From CAYMZZ01 sp047600605 (lineage in GTDB: Bacteria; Bacteroidota; Bacteroidia; Chitinophagales; Chitinophagaceae), in NCBI GenBank assembly GCA_047600605.1, contig JASGKK010000002.1, forward strand, positions 310,001 to 374,000: a stretch of DNA of 64,000 nt, read 5' to 3'. Within the stretch, counting starts at the first letter, position 1. Every line of letters begins with the position of its first letter. This document shows, in pieces, positions 1-8,260 of the stretch. Made by a program: the position numbers and the translations under genes. The notes below the pieces were generated by a model. It had not been told where the DNA came from. It worked only from the letters and a program-made list of their open reading frames with translations, and did not search any database.

Positions 1-1
1 C

Positions 2-1261
2 GATATCAATTACGCGATCGAGAAGCTCGAAGCAGCTGCTCAGCGTGATCCTAAAAATGCCGAAATATTCCTGAACCTGGGCAACGCTTATCGTAAAGCC
101 AAACCCGGTGAGGCTGGTGGTGTCGCTTTTCAGAACTATCAGAAAGCAATCGAAGCCAATCCTAAATTTCCTGTTCCTTACTACCGCATCGCCATGCTGT
201 TTAGCAGCCAGCGCAGTTGGGACCTGTTTCAGCAGTATCTGGAGCAGGCCATTGAAAAAGATCCCAAATTTGCGCCTGCCTATTATCAGCTGTATTATTT
301 CAAACTGCTGCGCCAGGATTACAACAATGCCGAGCATTATGCGCAGAAATATATCGAGAACTCTGATCCCGATCCGTCCAATGACTTCCTGAAAGTACAG
401 ACACAATGGGTTAAGAAAGACTTTGATGTGGCCATTGCCGGCGCAAAGGAAATCATCGCCAAAGCAGGTGCAGACACCAAGGCAAAAGTATACAAGCTGC
501 TTGCTGACGCTTACCTGCAGAAAAAAGATACTGCAGCAGCCCGTCCTTTTATTGATGAGTATTTTGCCAAAGTAAAACCCGATGAGGTTATTGCCAACGA
601 CTACAAGCTGAAAGCGGATATCTATTCAGGTATCCCCGGCGAGGGCGATGTGGTCATGCAGAGTTATGTAGACGGTGTAAAAGCAGATACAGTACTGGAA
701 AACAAAGTCGATTTGCTGAGAAAAGGAATTGCTTTCTTTAATAAGAATAAGCAGTTTGCCAACGAAACTGCCCTGCAGGAGTTGTTGTTGGTGACAAAAC
801 CTAACCTCACCATCAACGATTATTTTGGTGCGGGTCTGGCCAATTACCGTGCTGAGCAATATGCCCGTTCACGCGAAATATTCTCCACAGTAGCGGACAA
901 ATTCCCTGACCAGATCTATGGCTGGGAATGGAAGCTGCGCAACTCGCTGGTGATCGATACGGTAAAAAGAGACAGTATTGCTGTACCAGATGCTCTGGGT
1001 CTGCTTGAGTTTGTAAAAGGCGATACCGTGAAGTACGGGCCTCAGATAAGCCTGGCTACTTATCCGCTGGCTATGTACTACAATGAAAAAGGTGAAACAG
1101 ACAAAGCCGTTGAATATCTTAAACTCATGAAGTCGGCTACTACTGACCCCGCCCGTCGCGAAAGCATTGAAAAAAATATTCAGGCACTCTCTGCCCAGGG
1201 ACAAAAACAAAAACCATCGGCAGGAGGCTCCGCCCCTAAAACATCCGGTAGCGGTAAATAA
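2..1261 (+). CDS. TPR-repeat protein, 5' end outside the window
   Basis: The frame is open from base 2 to a TAA at 1259-1261, giving 419 visible residues with no start in view. The visible part carries tetratricopeptide-like helix pairs, for example NLGNAYRKA followed by QKAIEANPKF, and EQAIEKDPKFAPAYYQL. It ends in a low-complexity Ser/Gly/Pro/Lys tail. TPR arrays usually mediate protein contacts. In Bacteroidota such proteins are often periplasmic or outer-membrane associated, but the N-terminus is missing so export cannot be judged. A strong terminator follows at once, so it is probably transcribed separately from the nuo operon. The specific function is unknown. Confidence 0.85.
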   Translation, partial: DINYAIEKLEAAAQRDPKNAEIFLNLGNAYRKAKPGEAGGVAFQNYQKAIEANPKFPVPYYRIAMLFSSQRSWDLFQQYLEQAIEKDPKFAPAYYQLYYFKLLRQDYNNAEHYAQKYIENSDPDPSNDFLKVQTQWVKKDFDVAIAGAKEIIAKAGADTKAKVYKLLADAYLQKKDTAAARPFIDEYFAKVKPDEVIANDYKLKADIYSGIPGEGDVVMQSYVDGVKADTVLENKVDLLRKGIAFFNKNKQFANETALQELLLVTKPNLTINDYFGAGLANYRAEQYARSREIFSTVADKFPDQIYGWEWKLRNSLVIDTVKRDSIAVPDALGLLEFVKGDTVKYGPQISLATYPLAMYYNEKGETDKAVEYLKLMKSATTDPARRESIEKNIQALSAQGQKQKPSAGGSAPKTSGSGK

Positions 1262-1281
1262 CCGCAACCCGCAACATCTTC

Positions 1282-1308
1282 AAAGCCCCGGCAACGTCCG
1301 GGGCTTTT
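1282..1308 (+). terminator. Rho-independent terminator after the TPR gene
   Basis: A perfect GC-rich stem (AAGCCCCGG, six-base loop, CCGGGGCTT) ends in TTTT about 20 bases after the stop codon of the TPR gene. It separates that gene from the nuo operon. Confidence 0.9.
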
Positions 1309-1328
1309 CATATAAGCAGCAGCTGCCA

Positions 1329-1370
1329 TATTTTACCTTCTAATCTCCGCCTTTTACCTTTCTAAAACCA
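1329..1370. repeat. Pyrimidine-rich intergenic repeat, single arm
   Basis: This stretch is built from TTTACCTT/CCTTCTA words. It matches the pyrimidine arm of the purine/pyrimidine hairpin repeats seen at about 4.5, 5.7, 21.6 and 62.4 kb. No purine-rich partner arm lies next to it. It lies between the terminator of the TPR gene and the nuoA promoter region. Confidence 0.5.
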
Positions 1371-1453
1371 CCTCGCCGATCATAAAAGCTTTAGCCGGAC
1401 TACAGTGTTTCCGGATTGTCATAATATTCTAAGGATAATTGATGTTGCTACCT

Positions 1454-1461
1454 TATTTTTG
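1454..1461 (+). promoter_or_regulatory. Candidate -7 box of the nuo operon promoter
   Basis: TATTTTTG matches the Bacteroidota sigma-ABfr -7 consensus TAnnTTTG and lies 17 bases before the nuoA ATG. No well-spaced -33 TTTG was found, so the call rests on the -7 box, its position and the preceding terminator. Confidence 0.45.
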
Positions 1462-1478
1462 CCGTTAGGGTAAAAATT

Positions 1479-1871
1479 ATGATCCATTTACTCCAGATAA
1501 ATCCAACAGATACCGCCAGTTCTTACCTGCCGGTCGCCATCCAGTTTATTTTTGCCGTAGGCCTGATCGTTGTTCTTACAATAGCGACCCACCTGCTGGG
1601 GCCCCGGCGAAAGACAGCCGATAAGTTGCAAAATTTCACCAGTGGTATTGATACGCATGGAGATGCGCGTCAGCCAATGGCTATCAAATACTTTCTCACC
1701 GCTATCCTCTTTGTGTTATTTGACGTGGAAGTGATCTTTTTCTATCCCTATGCGGTCAATTTCAAAGACCTGGGCTGGAGTGGTTTCTGGGCCGTCCTGA
1801 TGTTTGTAGGTTTCTTCCTCTGTGGTTTTATCTACATCATCCGCAAAGGGGCGTTGAAGTGGGAAGATTAG
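1479..1871 (+). CDS. nuoA: NADH-quinone oxidoreductase subunit A
   Basis: NuoA is a small membrane-arm subunit of complex I, next to the quinone site. The 130-residue length and three hydrophobic segments (about 17-39, 68-93 and 100-121) fit the family. The family motif FDVEVIFFYPYAV is at residues 81-93. It is the first gene of the nuo operon, with nuoB 117 bases downstream. The loop motif is SGID rather than the common ECG(I/V), so the loop Cys of many NuoA proteins is absent. Family assignment is secure. Confidence 0.97.
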   Translation: MIHLLQINPTDTASSYLPVAIQFIFAVGLIVVLTIATHLLGPRRKTADKLQNFTSGIDTHGDARQPMAIKYFLTAILFVLFDVEVIFFYPYAVNFKDLGWSGFWAVLMFVGFFLCGFIYIIRKGALKWED

Positions 1872-1988
1872 GTAGTGCAGGGTGTGCATAAACAGGGACT
1901 GCAGGCGGAAACTATCCGGTTTTCCCGCTTGTTATAACCAGGTAATACAGACTCAGCTCTGCCTCCTTAAATTTTCAAATTGTGTAAT

Positions 1989-2573
1989 ATGTCACGTCCC
2001 GTATCATTCAATATCAAGCAAAAGCCACTGGTTAAAGATATCAGTATGGCTGATATGCCGGAAGGTCACCAGGGAGAAGGTTTTTTTGCTACTTCACTGA
2101 ATAGCGTGATTGGTCTTGCCCGCAAAAACTCAATCTGGCCTCTTCCCTTTGCTACCAGTTGCTGCGGTATCGAATTTATGGCCACTATGGGTGCACACTA
2201 TGACCTGGCCCGTTTTGGTAGCGAACGCGTGGGCTTCTCCCCCCGCCAGTGCGATCTGCTGATGGTAATGGGTACAATCGCCAAAAAAATGGGCCCCGTG
2301 GTAAAACAGGTATACCTGCAAATGGCCGAACCCCGCTGGGTAATAGCTGTAGGAGCCTGCGCTTCCAGTGGTGGCATTTTTGATACATACAGCGTATTGC
2401 AGGGTATTGACCAGGTAGTGCCGGTAGACGTATATGTACCCGGTTGTCCGCCACGCCCCGAGGCAATCCTCGATGGCGTAATGCGTATCCAGGACCTGGT
2501 AGGCAAAGAAAGCCTGCGCCGCCGGAACAGTGAACAATATAAAGCCCTGCTCGAAAGCTACGGTATCCAGTAA
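1989..2573 (+). CDS. nuoB: NADH-quinone oxidoreductase subunit B
   Basis: NuoB carries the terminal [4Fe-4S] cluster N2 that passes electrons to quinone, at the junction of the peripheral and membrane arms. All four expected ligands are visible: the tandem cysteines C58-C59 (TSCCGIEFM), C124 (GACASSGG) and C153 (PGCPPRPE). The ATG at 1989 is preferred over an in-frame TTG nine bases upstream, giving 194 residues with the usual N-terminal extension. It lies between nuoA and nuoC in the standard order. Confidence 0.97.
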   Translation: MSRPVSFNIKQKPLVKDISMADMPEGHQGEGFFATSLNSVIGLARKNSIWPLPFATSCCGIEFMATMGAHYDLARFGSERVGFSPRQCDLLMVMGTIAKKMGPVVKQVYLQMAEPRWVIAVGACASSGGIFDTYSVLQGIDQVVPVDVYVPGCPPRPEAILDGVMRIQDLVGKESLRRRNSEQYKALLESYGIQ

Positions 2574-2600
2574 GATGTTACTTCAGTAGAAACAGATTTC

Positions 2601-3191
2601 ATGCAACTGACTAACGAATACATACAACAACAGCTCACCACGCAATTTGGCGAAGCTGTTCTCTCTTTTGAAGAGTCATACGGACTCCTGAGTGTGACAG
2701 CTCCTGCAGAGCTTAACCTCAAGGTGATGAATTTCCTGTACGATGATGAAAATCTCCGGTTCAGATTCCTCACCGATCTGTGTGGAGTGCATTATCCTGA
2801 TAAAGCTGGAAAAGAAATAGGAGTAGTATACCAGCTGCATAGCATGGAAGCCAATGTGCGCCTTCGGTTTAAAGTTTATGTACCTGCCGGTAAACCGGAT
2901 GTATATACCGCTTCTGCATTGTTTTCTGCGGCCAACTGGATGGAGCGGGAAACCTACGATTTCTATGGTATCAACTTTATTGGTCACCCCAATCTCAAAC
3001 GGATCCTCAACGTAGACGAAATGGATTATTTCCCCCTGCGCAAACAGTATCCGCTCGAAGATCAGACCCGCGTAGACAAAGACGATGAGATGTTTGGTCG
3101 CGGTGGCGCTATCGGATTTGGTACCGAAAAAACAGATCATGGCACTGTGACCGAAGCCGGAAAACACGAAGAAGGTCACCCGATTGTATAA
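2601..3191 (+). CDS. nuoC: NADH-quinone oxidoreductase subunit C
   Basis: NuoC is the 30-kDa peripheral-arm subunit that packs against NuoD. The family signature WMERETYDFYGINFIGHP followed by LKRIL is present. C and D are separate genes here, not fused as in E. coli. The roughly 30 residues after the conserved core (from RGGAIGFG) form a short polar tail. The 196-residue length is ordinary for a stand-alone NuoC. The gene starts 27 bases after nuoB. Confidence 0.96.
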   Translation: MQLTNEYIQQQLTTQFGEAVLSFEESYGLLSVTAPAELNLKVMNFLYDDENLRFRFLTDLCGVHYPDKAGKEIGVVYQLHSMEANVRLRFKVYVPAGKPDVYTASALFSAANWMERETYDFYGINFIGHPNLKRILNVDEMDYFPLRKQYPLEDQTRVDKDDEMFGRGGAIGFGTEKTDHGTVTEAGKHEEGHPIV

Positions 3192-3246
3192 ACGAATTGA
3201 CGATACTGAGGCTGGCCCGGTGCCCGTCTCGCGAACAAACTGATTT

Positions 3247-4470
3247 ATGGCTGAGCAGCATATCAAATTGCCCGAAGGCAGCATCGAAAAAACAACCACC
3301 ACGCTTAACCTGGGACCTACGCACCCAGCCACGCATGGTGTGATGCAGAATATCCTGGAACTGGATGGTGAACGTATCGTGTCTGCCGAACAGACCATCG
3401 GTTATATCCACCGCGCCTTTGAAAAAATTGCCGAACGGAGACCGCTTTACCAGATCACTCCGCTGACCGACCGGCTCAATTACTGCTCTTCTCCCATCAA
3501 TAACATGGGATGGCATCTTACCTGCGAGAAACTGCTGGGAGTAAAAACACCCAAACGCGTAGACTACCTCCGCGTTATCATCATGGAACTGGCCCGTATT
3601 TCCGACCATCTTATCTGCAACTCTATCGTGGGTGTGGATAGCGGCGCCTATACCGGCTTCCTGTATGTGATGCAGTACCGTGAGCTGATCTATGAAATTT
3701 ATGAAGAAATATGTGGCTCACGCCTCACGACCAATATCGGTCGTATCGGTGGTTTTGAACGCAATTTCAACGATATCGCTTTTCAGAAAATCCAGAAGTT
3801 CCTGGATGAATATCCCCGCGTACTGAAAGAATTTGAGAACCTGTTTACCCGCAACCGCATCTTTATGGAACGCACTATCGGTGCCGGCGCCATCTCTGCA
3901 GAGCGGGCACTCAACTACGGTTTCACAGGTCCTAACCTGCGTGCAGCCGGTGTGGATTATGATGTACGCGTGGCAACACCTTATAGCAGCTACGAAGATT
4001 TTCAGTTCAATATTCCTGTAGGCACTACCGGCGATTGTTATGACCGGTTCCTGGTGCGTAACCAGGAAATGTGGGAATCGCTCGGCATTATCCGCCAGGC
4101 ATTCCAGAAAGTACAGGAATTTAAAGGTGCTGATGCGGATGTATATCATGCAGATGTACCCGAGTATTACCTGCCGGAGAAAAAAGACGTTTATACCAAG
4201 ATGGAAGCACTGATCTGGCACTTCAAAATCATCATGGGTGAAATTGATATGCCAGCCGGTGAAGTATACAATAGTGTGGAAGGTGCCAATGGTGAACTGG
4301 GCTTTTATTTGGTCAGCGATGGCGGACGTACACCGTACCGCCTGCATTTCCGCCGCCCCTGTTTCATTTATTACCAGGCTTATGAAGAGCTGGTAAAAGG
4401 AGCGATGCTGAGTGATGCGATTATTGTGATGAGTAGCCTCAATCTGATTGCAGGCGAAATGGACGCGTAA
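3247..4470 (+). CDS. nuoD: NADH-quinone oxidoreductase subunit D
   Basis: NuoD is the 49-kDa subunit that forms the quinone-binding cavity with NuoB. It shows LNLGPTHPATHGV near the N-terminus, the RIGGFERNF region in mid-protein, and a C-terminus ending in IAGEMDA. The family commonly ends in a GE(V/M)D(R/A) pattern. At 407 residues it is full length. The 224-base gap after this gene holds a hairpin-type repeat before nuoE, the largest gap in the first half of the operon. Confidence 0.97.
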   Translation: MAEQHIKLPEGSIEKTTTTLNLGPTHPATHGVMQNILELDGERIVSAEQTIGYIHRAFEKIAERRPLYQITPLTDRLNYCSSPINNMGWHLTCEKLLGVKTPKRVDYLRVIIMELARISDHLICNSIVGVDSGAYTGFLYVMQYRELIYEIYEEICGSRLTTNIGRIGGFERNFNDIAFQKIQKFLDEYPRVLKEFENLFTRNRIFMERTIGAGAISAERALNYGFTGPNLRAAGVDYDVRVATPYSSYEDFQFNIPVGTTGDCYDRFLVRNQEMWESLGIIRQAFQKVQEFKGADADVYHADVPEYYLPEKKDVYTKMEALIWHFKIIMGEIDMPAGEVYNSVEGANGELGFYLVSDGGRTPYRLHFRRPCFIYYQAYEELVKGAMLSDAIIVMSSLNLIAGEMDA

Positions 4471-4483
4471 AGGAGTTGTAAGT

Positions 4484-4682
4484 TTTAAGTGGTAAGTGAC
4501 AAGTAAGGTAAATGGCGGAAGGCAAAAGGTAGAAGGAGGAAAGGATGCATATAGGAGTGGTAAGTTTTAAGTGGTAAGTATGGTAAAAGGAGGAAGGGAA
4601 AAGGTAGAAGGAGAAAGGAGATTAAGTCCCCCTTTACCTTAAACCCTTAACCTTCGGCCTTATACCTTTAATCTTAATTCGA
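4484..4682. repeat. Purine/pyrimidine inverted repeat between nuoD and nuoE
   Basis: A purine-rich arm made of repeated GGTAAAAGG, AGGTAGAAGGAG and AAGTTTTAAGTGGTAAGT words (about 4484-4620) is followed by a pyrimidine arm (about 4626-4672) of CCTTTACCTT/CCTTAACCTT words that can pair with it. The AAGT words occur twice, at about 4491 and 4561. No start codon with coding character was seen. It belongs to the same repeat family as the copies at about 5.7, 10.0, 21.6 and 62.4 kb. Confidence 0.7.
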
Positions 4683-4694
4683 TATTTTTTTGGT

Positions 4695-5198
4695 ATGATA
4701 CAGTTTTCAGAGAGCAAGCAGAAAGAAGTGGAGCAGATTGTTGCCCGTTATCCTGCAGGAAAGCAGAAAAGTGCCCTTATACCGGTACTGCACCTGGCTC
4801 AGCAGGAATTTGGCGGCTGGCTCGATGTGCCCGTAATGGATTATGTGGCTTCACTGTTGCAGCTCAAGCCGATTGAAGTATATGAAGTGGCTACCTTCTA
4901 TAGCATGTTTAACCTCAAACCAGTAGGTAAATACATGTTTGAAGTATGCCAGACCGGCCCCTGCATGGTAAGTGGCTGTGATGATATCATAGCCTATATC
5001 GGTGAAAAATTGGGCATTAAACCGGGCGAAACCTCCAGTGACGGACTCTTTACCCTCAAAACGGTAGAGTGCCTGGGTGCCTGTGGGTACGCGCCGATGA
5101 TGCAAATGGGTAAATATTATAAGGAGCACCTCACCAAAGAAAAAGTGGATCAGATCGTTGAGGAATGCCGCCGCGAAGCTGCCCGGGTCAACAATTGA
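4695..5198 (+). CDS. nuoE: NADH-quinone oxidoreductase subunit E
   Basis: NuoE is the 24-kDa thioredoxin-fold subunit that holds [2Fe-2S] cluster N1a and pairs with NuoF. The four ligands are visible as C85 and C90 (CQTGPC) and C126 and C130 (CLGAC). The 167-residue length is normal. It is followed by a small secreted-protein gene and not directly by nuoF, which is unusual. Confidence 0.97.
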   Translation: MIQFSESKQKEVEQIVARYPAGKQKSALIPVLHLAQQEFGGWLDVPVMDYVASLLQLKPIEVYEVATFYSMFNLKPVGKYMFEVCQTGPCMVSGCDDIIAYIGEKLGIKPGETSSDGLFTLKTVECLGACGYAPMMQMGKYYKEHLTKEKVDQIVEECRREAARVNN

Positions 5199-5229
5199 TG
5201 AGAAGAAAATATTGGTTAAAAGGAATAAT

Positions 5230-5652
5230 ATGAAATGGTTGCCTGTCCTGCTGCTAGTTGTGATCACACAGGGAGCAGCAGCCCAAACAGACAGCATCTC
5301 ACTGCTCAAAGCAGTGACTGCACTGGATAAGGCACTGGTGACCAAAGACAGCAGTCAGCTGGCACTGCTGCTCGATAAACGGCTCAGCTACGGACATTCC
5401 AATGGCTGGGTGCAAAGCAAAAGTGAAGTATGGAGCGATTTTGTGTCGGGCAAAGTGGTTTACAGCAATCTGCAAAGCAGTGATATCAGACTGCTGACAG
5501 AGGATAAAGATGGAGCCACCCTGGTACTAAAACTGCAGGTGGCCGGACAACTGAACGGAAAAGATTTTTCAATGAACCTGCACGTGATGCAGGTCTGGAA
5601 AAAAGATAAAAAAGGCTGGCAATTGCTGGCCCGGCAAAGCGCCAAACTGTAG
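5230..5652 (+). CDS. Secreted NTF2-like (DUF4440-type) protein inside the nuo operon
   Basis: This 140-residue protein starts with a clear signal peptide (MKWLPVLLLVVITQGAAAQ, Ala-X-Ala-like cleavage). A compact alpha+beta domain follows, with the DUF4440/SnoaL-like pattern: a helix with LDKALVTKDSSQLALLLD, then KRLSYGHSNG, and a terminal HVMQVWKKDKKGWQLLARQ strand pair. The ATG at 5230 is preferred to the ATG at 5158, which overlaps nuoE and would hide the signal peptide. The gene is co-directional, 31 bases after nuoE and 88 before nuoF. It is not a complex I subunit, and export to the periplasm separates it from the cytoplasmic NuoE/F module. Its substrate is unknown. Confidence 0.8.
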   Translation: MKWLPVLLLVVITQGAAAQTDSISLLKAVTALDKALVTKDSSQLALLLDKRLSYGHSNGWVQSKSEVWSDFVSGKVVYSNLQSSDIRLLTEDKDGATLVLKLQVAGQLNGKDFSMNLHVMQVWKKDKKGWQLLARQSAKL

Positions 5653-5730
5653 GTAAAAGGTATAAGGCGTAAGGCAAAAGGAAGTCAGCAGACCCTTTAC
5701 CTTCTACCTTTCACCTTCGACCTTAAAAGA
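5653..5730. repeat. Purine/pyrimidine inverted repeat before nuoF
   Basis: A purine arm (about 5653-5681, AGGTAAAAGGTATAAGG words) faces a pyrimidine arm (about 5693-5726, CCTTTACCTTCTACC words) across a short loop, giving a long imperfect hairpin. It ends 11 bases before the nuoF start codon. It is the same family as the copies at 4.5 and 21.6 kb. Confidence 0.7.
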
Positions 5731-5740
5731 TGAATCGACA

Positions 5741-7093
5741 ATGGCTAGAAAATTATTACTGGAAAAAGCACACGTAGAGAATATCCGGAGTTACGAAGTG
5801 TACCGCCGCGAAGGAGGATACCGCAGCGTCGAGAAGGCACTCAAGACCCTTAGTCCCGATGCCGTGACCGAAGAGGTGAAGAAAAGCGGATTGCGTGGAC
5901 GTGGTGGTGCAGGCTTTCCTACCGGCATGAAGTGGAGCTTCCTGGCCAAACCCGAAGGAGTACCCCGCTACCTCGTGGTCAATGCCGATGAATCAGAGCC
6001 CGGTACGTTTAAGGACCGCTACCTGATGGAGTTTATTCCCCACCTGCTTATCGAAGGAATGATCGTTTCTTCCTTTGCACTCGGATCCAGCCGCTCCTAT
6101 ATTTATATCCGTGGCGAATACTGGTGGATTGTTGATATACTCGAACAGGCGATACAGGAAGCGCGCAACAATGGCTGGCTGGGCAAAAATATCCTGGGCA
6201 CCGGTTTTGAATGCGACATCTTTGTACAACGTGGTGCAGGCGCCTATATCTGTGGCGAAGAAACTGCACTGATCGAGTCACTCGAAGGCAAACGCGGTAA
6301 TCCCCGTATCAAACCTCCTTTCCCTGCCGTAAAAGGCCTGTGGGATTGCCCCACGGTGGTCAACAACGTGGAGACAATTGCAGCCGTAGTACCCATCATC
6401 AACGAAGGTGGTGAGGAATACGCCAAAATAGGAGTGGGCAAATCTACCGGTACTAAACTCATCTCTGCCTGCGGCAATCTCAACAAGCCCGGCGTATTTG
6501 AGATCGACATGACCATCTCTGTAGAAGAATTTATTTTCAGCGATGAATATTGCGGCGGTATTGCCAATGGCAAACGCCTTAAGGCCTGTATCCCGGGTGG
6601 GTCGTCAGTACCCATTCTGCCGGCAAACCTGTTGTTGAAAACAGCAAAAGGTGAAACCCGCTATATGAACTACGAAAGCCTGAGCGATGGCGGCTTTGCT
6701 ACCGGCTCTATGATGGGCTCCGGTGGTTTTATTGTACTCGATGAAGACCAGTGTGTGGTAAAGCATACCTATACACTGGCCCGTTTTTACCGTCACGAAA
6801 GCTGTGGACAGTGTTCACCCTGCCGCGAAGGAACCGGCTGGATGGAAAAACTGCTGCTGCGTCTGGAGAAGGGTCAGGGTAAAATGAGTGATATCGACCT
6901 GTTGTGGGATATTCAACGCAAGATCGAAGGCAATACCATTTGCCCGCTGGGCGATGCGGCTGCCTGGCCGGTGGCTGCGGCCATCCGTCATTTCCGCGAT
7001 GAATTTGAATGGCATGTGACCAATGCCAGTGAGGCAATAACCAAAAATTACGGACTGGCGCATTATGCCGATCCGTTGCTGGCAACAGCATAA
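5741..7093 (+). CDS. nuoF: NADH-quinone oxidoreductase subunit F
   Basis: NuoF is the 51-kDa subunit that oxidises NADH, holding FMN and [4Fe-4S] cluster N3. The FMN/NADH glycine-rich motif RGRGGAGFPTGMKW starts near residue 52. The cluster ligands are ESCGQCSPCREGT near residue 353 and the distal Cys of NTICPLGD near 399. At 450 residues it is full length. Its close neighbours are the hairpin repeat upstream and nuoG 53 bases downstream. Confidence 0.98.
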   Translation: MARKLLLEKAHVENIRSYEVYRREGGYRSVEKALKTLSPDAVTEEVKKSGLRGRGGAGFPTGMKWSFLAKPEGVPRYLVVNADESEPGTFKDRYLMEFIPHLLIEGMIVSSFALGSSRSYIYIRGEYWWIVDILEQAIQEARNNGWLGKNILGTGFECDIFVQRGAGAYICGEETALIESLEGKRGNPRIKPPFPAVKGLWDCPTVVNNVETIAAVVPIINEGGEEYAKIGVGKSTGTKLISACGNLNKPGVFEIDMTISVEEFIFSDEYCGGIANGKRLKACIPGGSSVPILPANLLLKTAKGETRYMNYESLSDGGFATGSMMGSGGFIVLDEDQCVVKHTYTLARFYRHESCGQCSPCREGTGWMEKLLLRLEKGQGKMSDIDLLWDIQRKIEGNTICPLGDAAAWPVAAAIRHFRDEFEWHVTNASEAITKNYGLAHYADPLLATA

Positions 7094-7146
7094 GCAGAAA
7101 GCGGCGTGACCGCACGATTCAGAAACAAGAATATTGAACTATATCA

Positions 7147-8250
7147 ATGGCTGACGAACAACAACTCTTTAAAGTAACCATCGACAACATCACGGTGGAG
7201 GTAGCTCCCGGCACCACCATCCTGATGGCAGCCCGTCAGATTGGTGGCGATGTGACCCCGCCTGCAATGTGCTTTTACAGCAAGCTGCAGGGTAGTGGTG
7301 GTAAATGCCGTACATGCCTGGTAGAAGTTAGCAAAGGCTCCGAAAAAGACCCGCGTCCCATGCCCAAGCTGGTGGCCAGCTGCCGCACTACCGTCATGGA
7401 CGGCATGGAAGTGAAAAATATTACCAGCGATCGTGTACTGGATGCCCGCGCTGGTGTCACGGAGTTCCTGCTGCTTAACCACCCGCTCGATTGCCCTATC
7501 TGCGATCAGGCCGGCGAATGCCACCTGCAGGATCTGAGCTACGAACATGGTAAGGAAGGCACCCGCTACGAGTTTTCACGCCGCACATTCGAAAAAGAAA
7601 ATATTGGTCCTTATATACAGCTGCACATGACGCGTTGCATTCTTTGCTACCGCTGTACATATGTGGCCGATCAGCTCACCAATACGCGTGTACATGGTGT
7701 ACTGGATCGCGGCGATCATGCGGAGATTTCTACCTACATCTCCAAAGCCATCGACAACGATTTCAGCGGCAATATGATCGATGTGTGTCCTGTAGGTGCA
7801 CTGACCGATAAGACCTTCCGTTTCAAAAACCGGGTATGGTTTACTAAGCCTGTAAGTGCACACCGCGACTGTCCTACCTGCTGTGGCAAGGTCACACTGT
7901 GGAATCGTGGTGATGAGGTACTGCGTGTGACGGCACGTAAGGATCAATGGGGTGAAGTAGAAAGTTATGATGGCAAACCCGGCTGGATCTGCAATACCTG
8001 TCGCTTCGATAAAAAGGATCTGAACGATTGGGTTATTGAAGGTCCTGCACAGGTAAGCCGTCATTCAGTGATATCAGCCAACCATTACGAAAAAGCGATC
8101 AAGCCACAGGAAACTGTGCCGGAGGTGATGGGTGGACGTAATCCCAAACTGCTGATGGATATTCATGATGTGAGCGACGTAAATGATCCGGATGTAGACC
8201 TGAGCAAGATCAATGGCCCGGCTACCGGAGCTACTTTTACCAAGAAATAA
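7147..8250 (+). CDS. nuoG: NADH-quinone oxidoreductase subunit G, short form
   Basis: This is the 75-kDa-type subunit that passes electrons from NuoF through several Fe-S clusters. Visible in order are the N-terminal ferredoxin domain with C42, C54, C57 and C79, and the His-Cys segment LDCPICDQAGECHLQD. A 4Fe-4S motif RCILCYRC with DVCPVGAL follows. Last is a Cys-rich segment (DCPTCCGKV ... WICNTCRF) like the N7-cluster region of the molybdopterin-type domain. The protein stops at 367 residues, whereas many NuoG proteins are about 700-900 with a large C-terminal molybdopterin-like domain. The reading frame is intact with nuoH directly downstream, so this looks like a natural short form. Confidence 0.95.
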   Translation: MADEQQLFKVTIDNITVEVAPGTTILMAARQIGGDVTPPAMCFYSKLQGSGGKCRTCLVEVSKGSEKDPRPMPKLVASCRTTVMDGMEVKNITSDRVLDARAGVTEFLLLNHPLDCPICDQAGECHLQDLSYEHGKEGTRYEFSRRTFEKENIGPYIQLHMTRCILCYRCTYVADQLTNTRVHGVLDRGDHAEISTYISKAIDNDFSGNMIDVCPVGALTDKTFRFKNRVWFTKPVSAHRDCPTCCGKVTLWNRGDEVLRVTARKDQWGEVESYDGKPGWICNTCRFDKKDLNDWVIEGPAQVSRHSVISANHYEKAIKPQETVPEVMGGRNPKLLMDIHDVSDVNDPDVDLSKINGPATGATFTKK

Positions 8251-8260
8251 TAACAGCGGT

